This document shows, in pieces, positions 63,484-64,000 of a DNA stretch of 64,000 nt (its first letter is position 1; each line of letters opens with the position of its first letter). The stretch lies in NCBI RefSeq assembly GCF_003219815.1, contig NZ_QJVD01000008.1, positions 1 through 64,000 on the forward strand, in the 5' to 3' direction. Both the position numbers and the translations under genes were made by a program. Under the pieces are notes generated by a model that worked only from the letters and a program-made list of their open reading frames with translations, was not told the origin of the DNA and ran no database searches. The DNA comes from Arthrobacter livingstonensis. GTDB lineage: Bacteria; Actinomycetota; Actinomycetes; Actinomycetales; Micrococcaceae.

Positions 63484-63533
63484 CAAAAAAGCGGCGCGGC
63501 CCAAGCAGTGGATGTGCTCGGGGGCGCCGCCGT
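63484..63533 (-). terminator. rho-independent terminator of msrB
   Basis: Read on the minus strand, GGCGGCGCCCCCGAGCA pairs imperfectly with TGCTTGGGCCGCGCCGC and is followed by TTTTTTG (AAAAAA on the + strand at 63485-63490). It lies just past the msrB stop. Confidence 0.85.
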
Positions 63534-63543
63534 GAGGCTGTGC

Positions 63544-63969
63544 CTAATCGGCCTGCCGATCCTGCTTTAGCCGCAGGGAAACCGAGTTGATGCAAAAGCG
63601 CTGGTCGGTGGGGGTCTCATAGCCCTCGCCTTCAAAAAGATGGCCCAAGTGCGAATCGCAGGCCGCGCAGCGGACTTCAACCCGCTTCATGCCCATGGAA
63701 GTGTCATGCAGGTACCGCACGGTTCCGTCGGCCAGCGGCGCATAGAACGACGGCCAGCCACAGTGTGAGGAGAACTTTTCCCGTGAGGTGAACAGTTCGG
63801 CCCCGCAGGCCCGGCACTCGTACACCCCTTCCTGCATGGAGTCCCAGTACTCGCCGGTGAACGGCCGTTCGGTGCCGGCCTGGCGCAACACCGCGAACTC
63901 CTCGGGTGTCAGTTCCTGCTTCCACTGCTCGTCGGTCTTGACTACGGATGGTGCAACAAATTCACTCAT
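63544..63969 (-). CDS. msrB: peptide-methionine (R)-S-oxide reductase
   Basis: 141 residues. MsrB repairs the R form of methionine sulfoxide in proteins, using thioredoxin. Structural zinc is held by Cys52/Cys55 (ECRACG) and Cys101/Cys104 (RCAACDSHLGH). The catalytic Cys is Cys126 in RFCINSVSL, and Cys70 lies in SSHCGWPSF. The ATG at 63969 has GAGGA upstream. It has its own terminator. Confidence 0.96.
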   Translation of the reverse strand: MSEFVAPSVVKTDEQWKQELTPEEFAVLRQAGTERPFTGEYWDSMQEGVYECRACGAELFTSREKFSSHCGWPSFYAPLADGTVRYLHDTSMGMKRVEVRCAACDSHLGHLFEGEGYETPTDQRFCINSVSLRLKQDRQAD

Positions 63970-64000
63970 ACTGTCCTCAACGCTCAGGAGTCGCCAATAA

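Overview
The window is high-GC DNA from an actinobacterium of the Micrococcaceae, most like Arthrobacter or a close relative. The evidence is its set of actinobacterial families (sepH, DUF3093, DUF4193, DUF3710, DUF3159, DUF3000, DUF5998, DUF7455, DUF6421), a fused cydDC, frequent GTG/TTG starts, and several start codons sitting 6-8 nt behind a TANNNT box, as expected for leaderless mRNAs. No rRNA, tRNA or CRISPR array was recognised.

Layout. 1-1.6 kb: the 3' part of an IS110 transposase next to a DUF4192 gene that has lost its N-terminal half. 1.8-6.4 kb: principal sigma factor, a small LuxR-type regulator, a DUF7455 zinc protein and topoisomerase IV subunit B. 6.4-14.3 kb: a BlaI repressor/M56 protease pair divergent from cydA-cydB-cydDC (cytochrome bd oxidase and its exporter), with two inverted repeats between them. 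14.3-23.6 kb: a twin-GNAT protein, a DinB protein, a six-copy 48-bp minisatellite, topoisomerase IV subunit A, a Pat-type protein acetyltransferase, DUF5998 and a phosphodiesterase. 23.6-24.3 kb is non-coding with hairpins and a (GGTGC)8 tract. 24.3-34.5 kb: sepH, then DUF4193, DUF3093, dut, DUF3710, OB-fold, DUF3159, two TrkA proteins, an APC permease and a TrmA-like methyltransferase. This order closely parallels Mycobacterium tuberculosis Rv2689c-Rv2699c. 34.5-44.4 kb: CtpE-like P-type ATPase, aconitase with an iron-box-like site upstream, dxs, DUF402, an unknown protein and an aldo/keto reductase.

44.4-50.2 kb is the most unusual part. A minus-strand operon with overlapping genes encodes (i) an EPSP-synthase-like domain fused to an AMP-forming acyl-CoA ligase, (ii) an acyl-CoA dehydrogenase and (iii) a ChcA/FabL-type SDR with a Y-x6-K active site. 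These are the enzyme types of the shikimate-to-cyclohexanecarbonyl-CoA pathway of the ansatrienin cluster of Streptomyces collinus (ansJ, ansK, ansL/ansM, chcA), condensed to three genes. The EPSPS domain keeps the catalytic Asp/Glu pair and part of the shikimate site, but the PEP-binding arginines appear replaced by tyrosines. I infer dehydration of shikimate rather than enolpyruvyl transfer, giving an alicyclic acyl-CoA, perhaps a primer for omega-cyclohexyl fatty acids.

50.3-64 kb: a CPA1 Na+/H+ antiporter, a 2-hydroxyacid dehydrogenase, a DksA-type zinc finger, a Tat/lipobox Rieske protein, fadA-fadB with a perfect 22-bp palindrome upstream, a dispersed repeat cluster, ribonuclease D, DUF3000, threonine aldolase, an SDR, DUF6421 and msrB.
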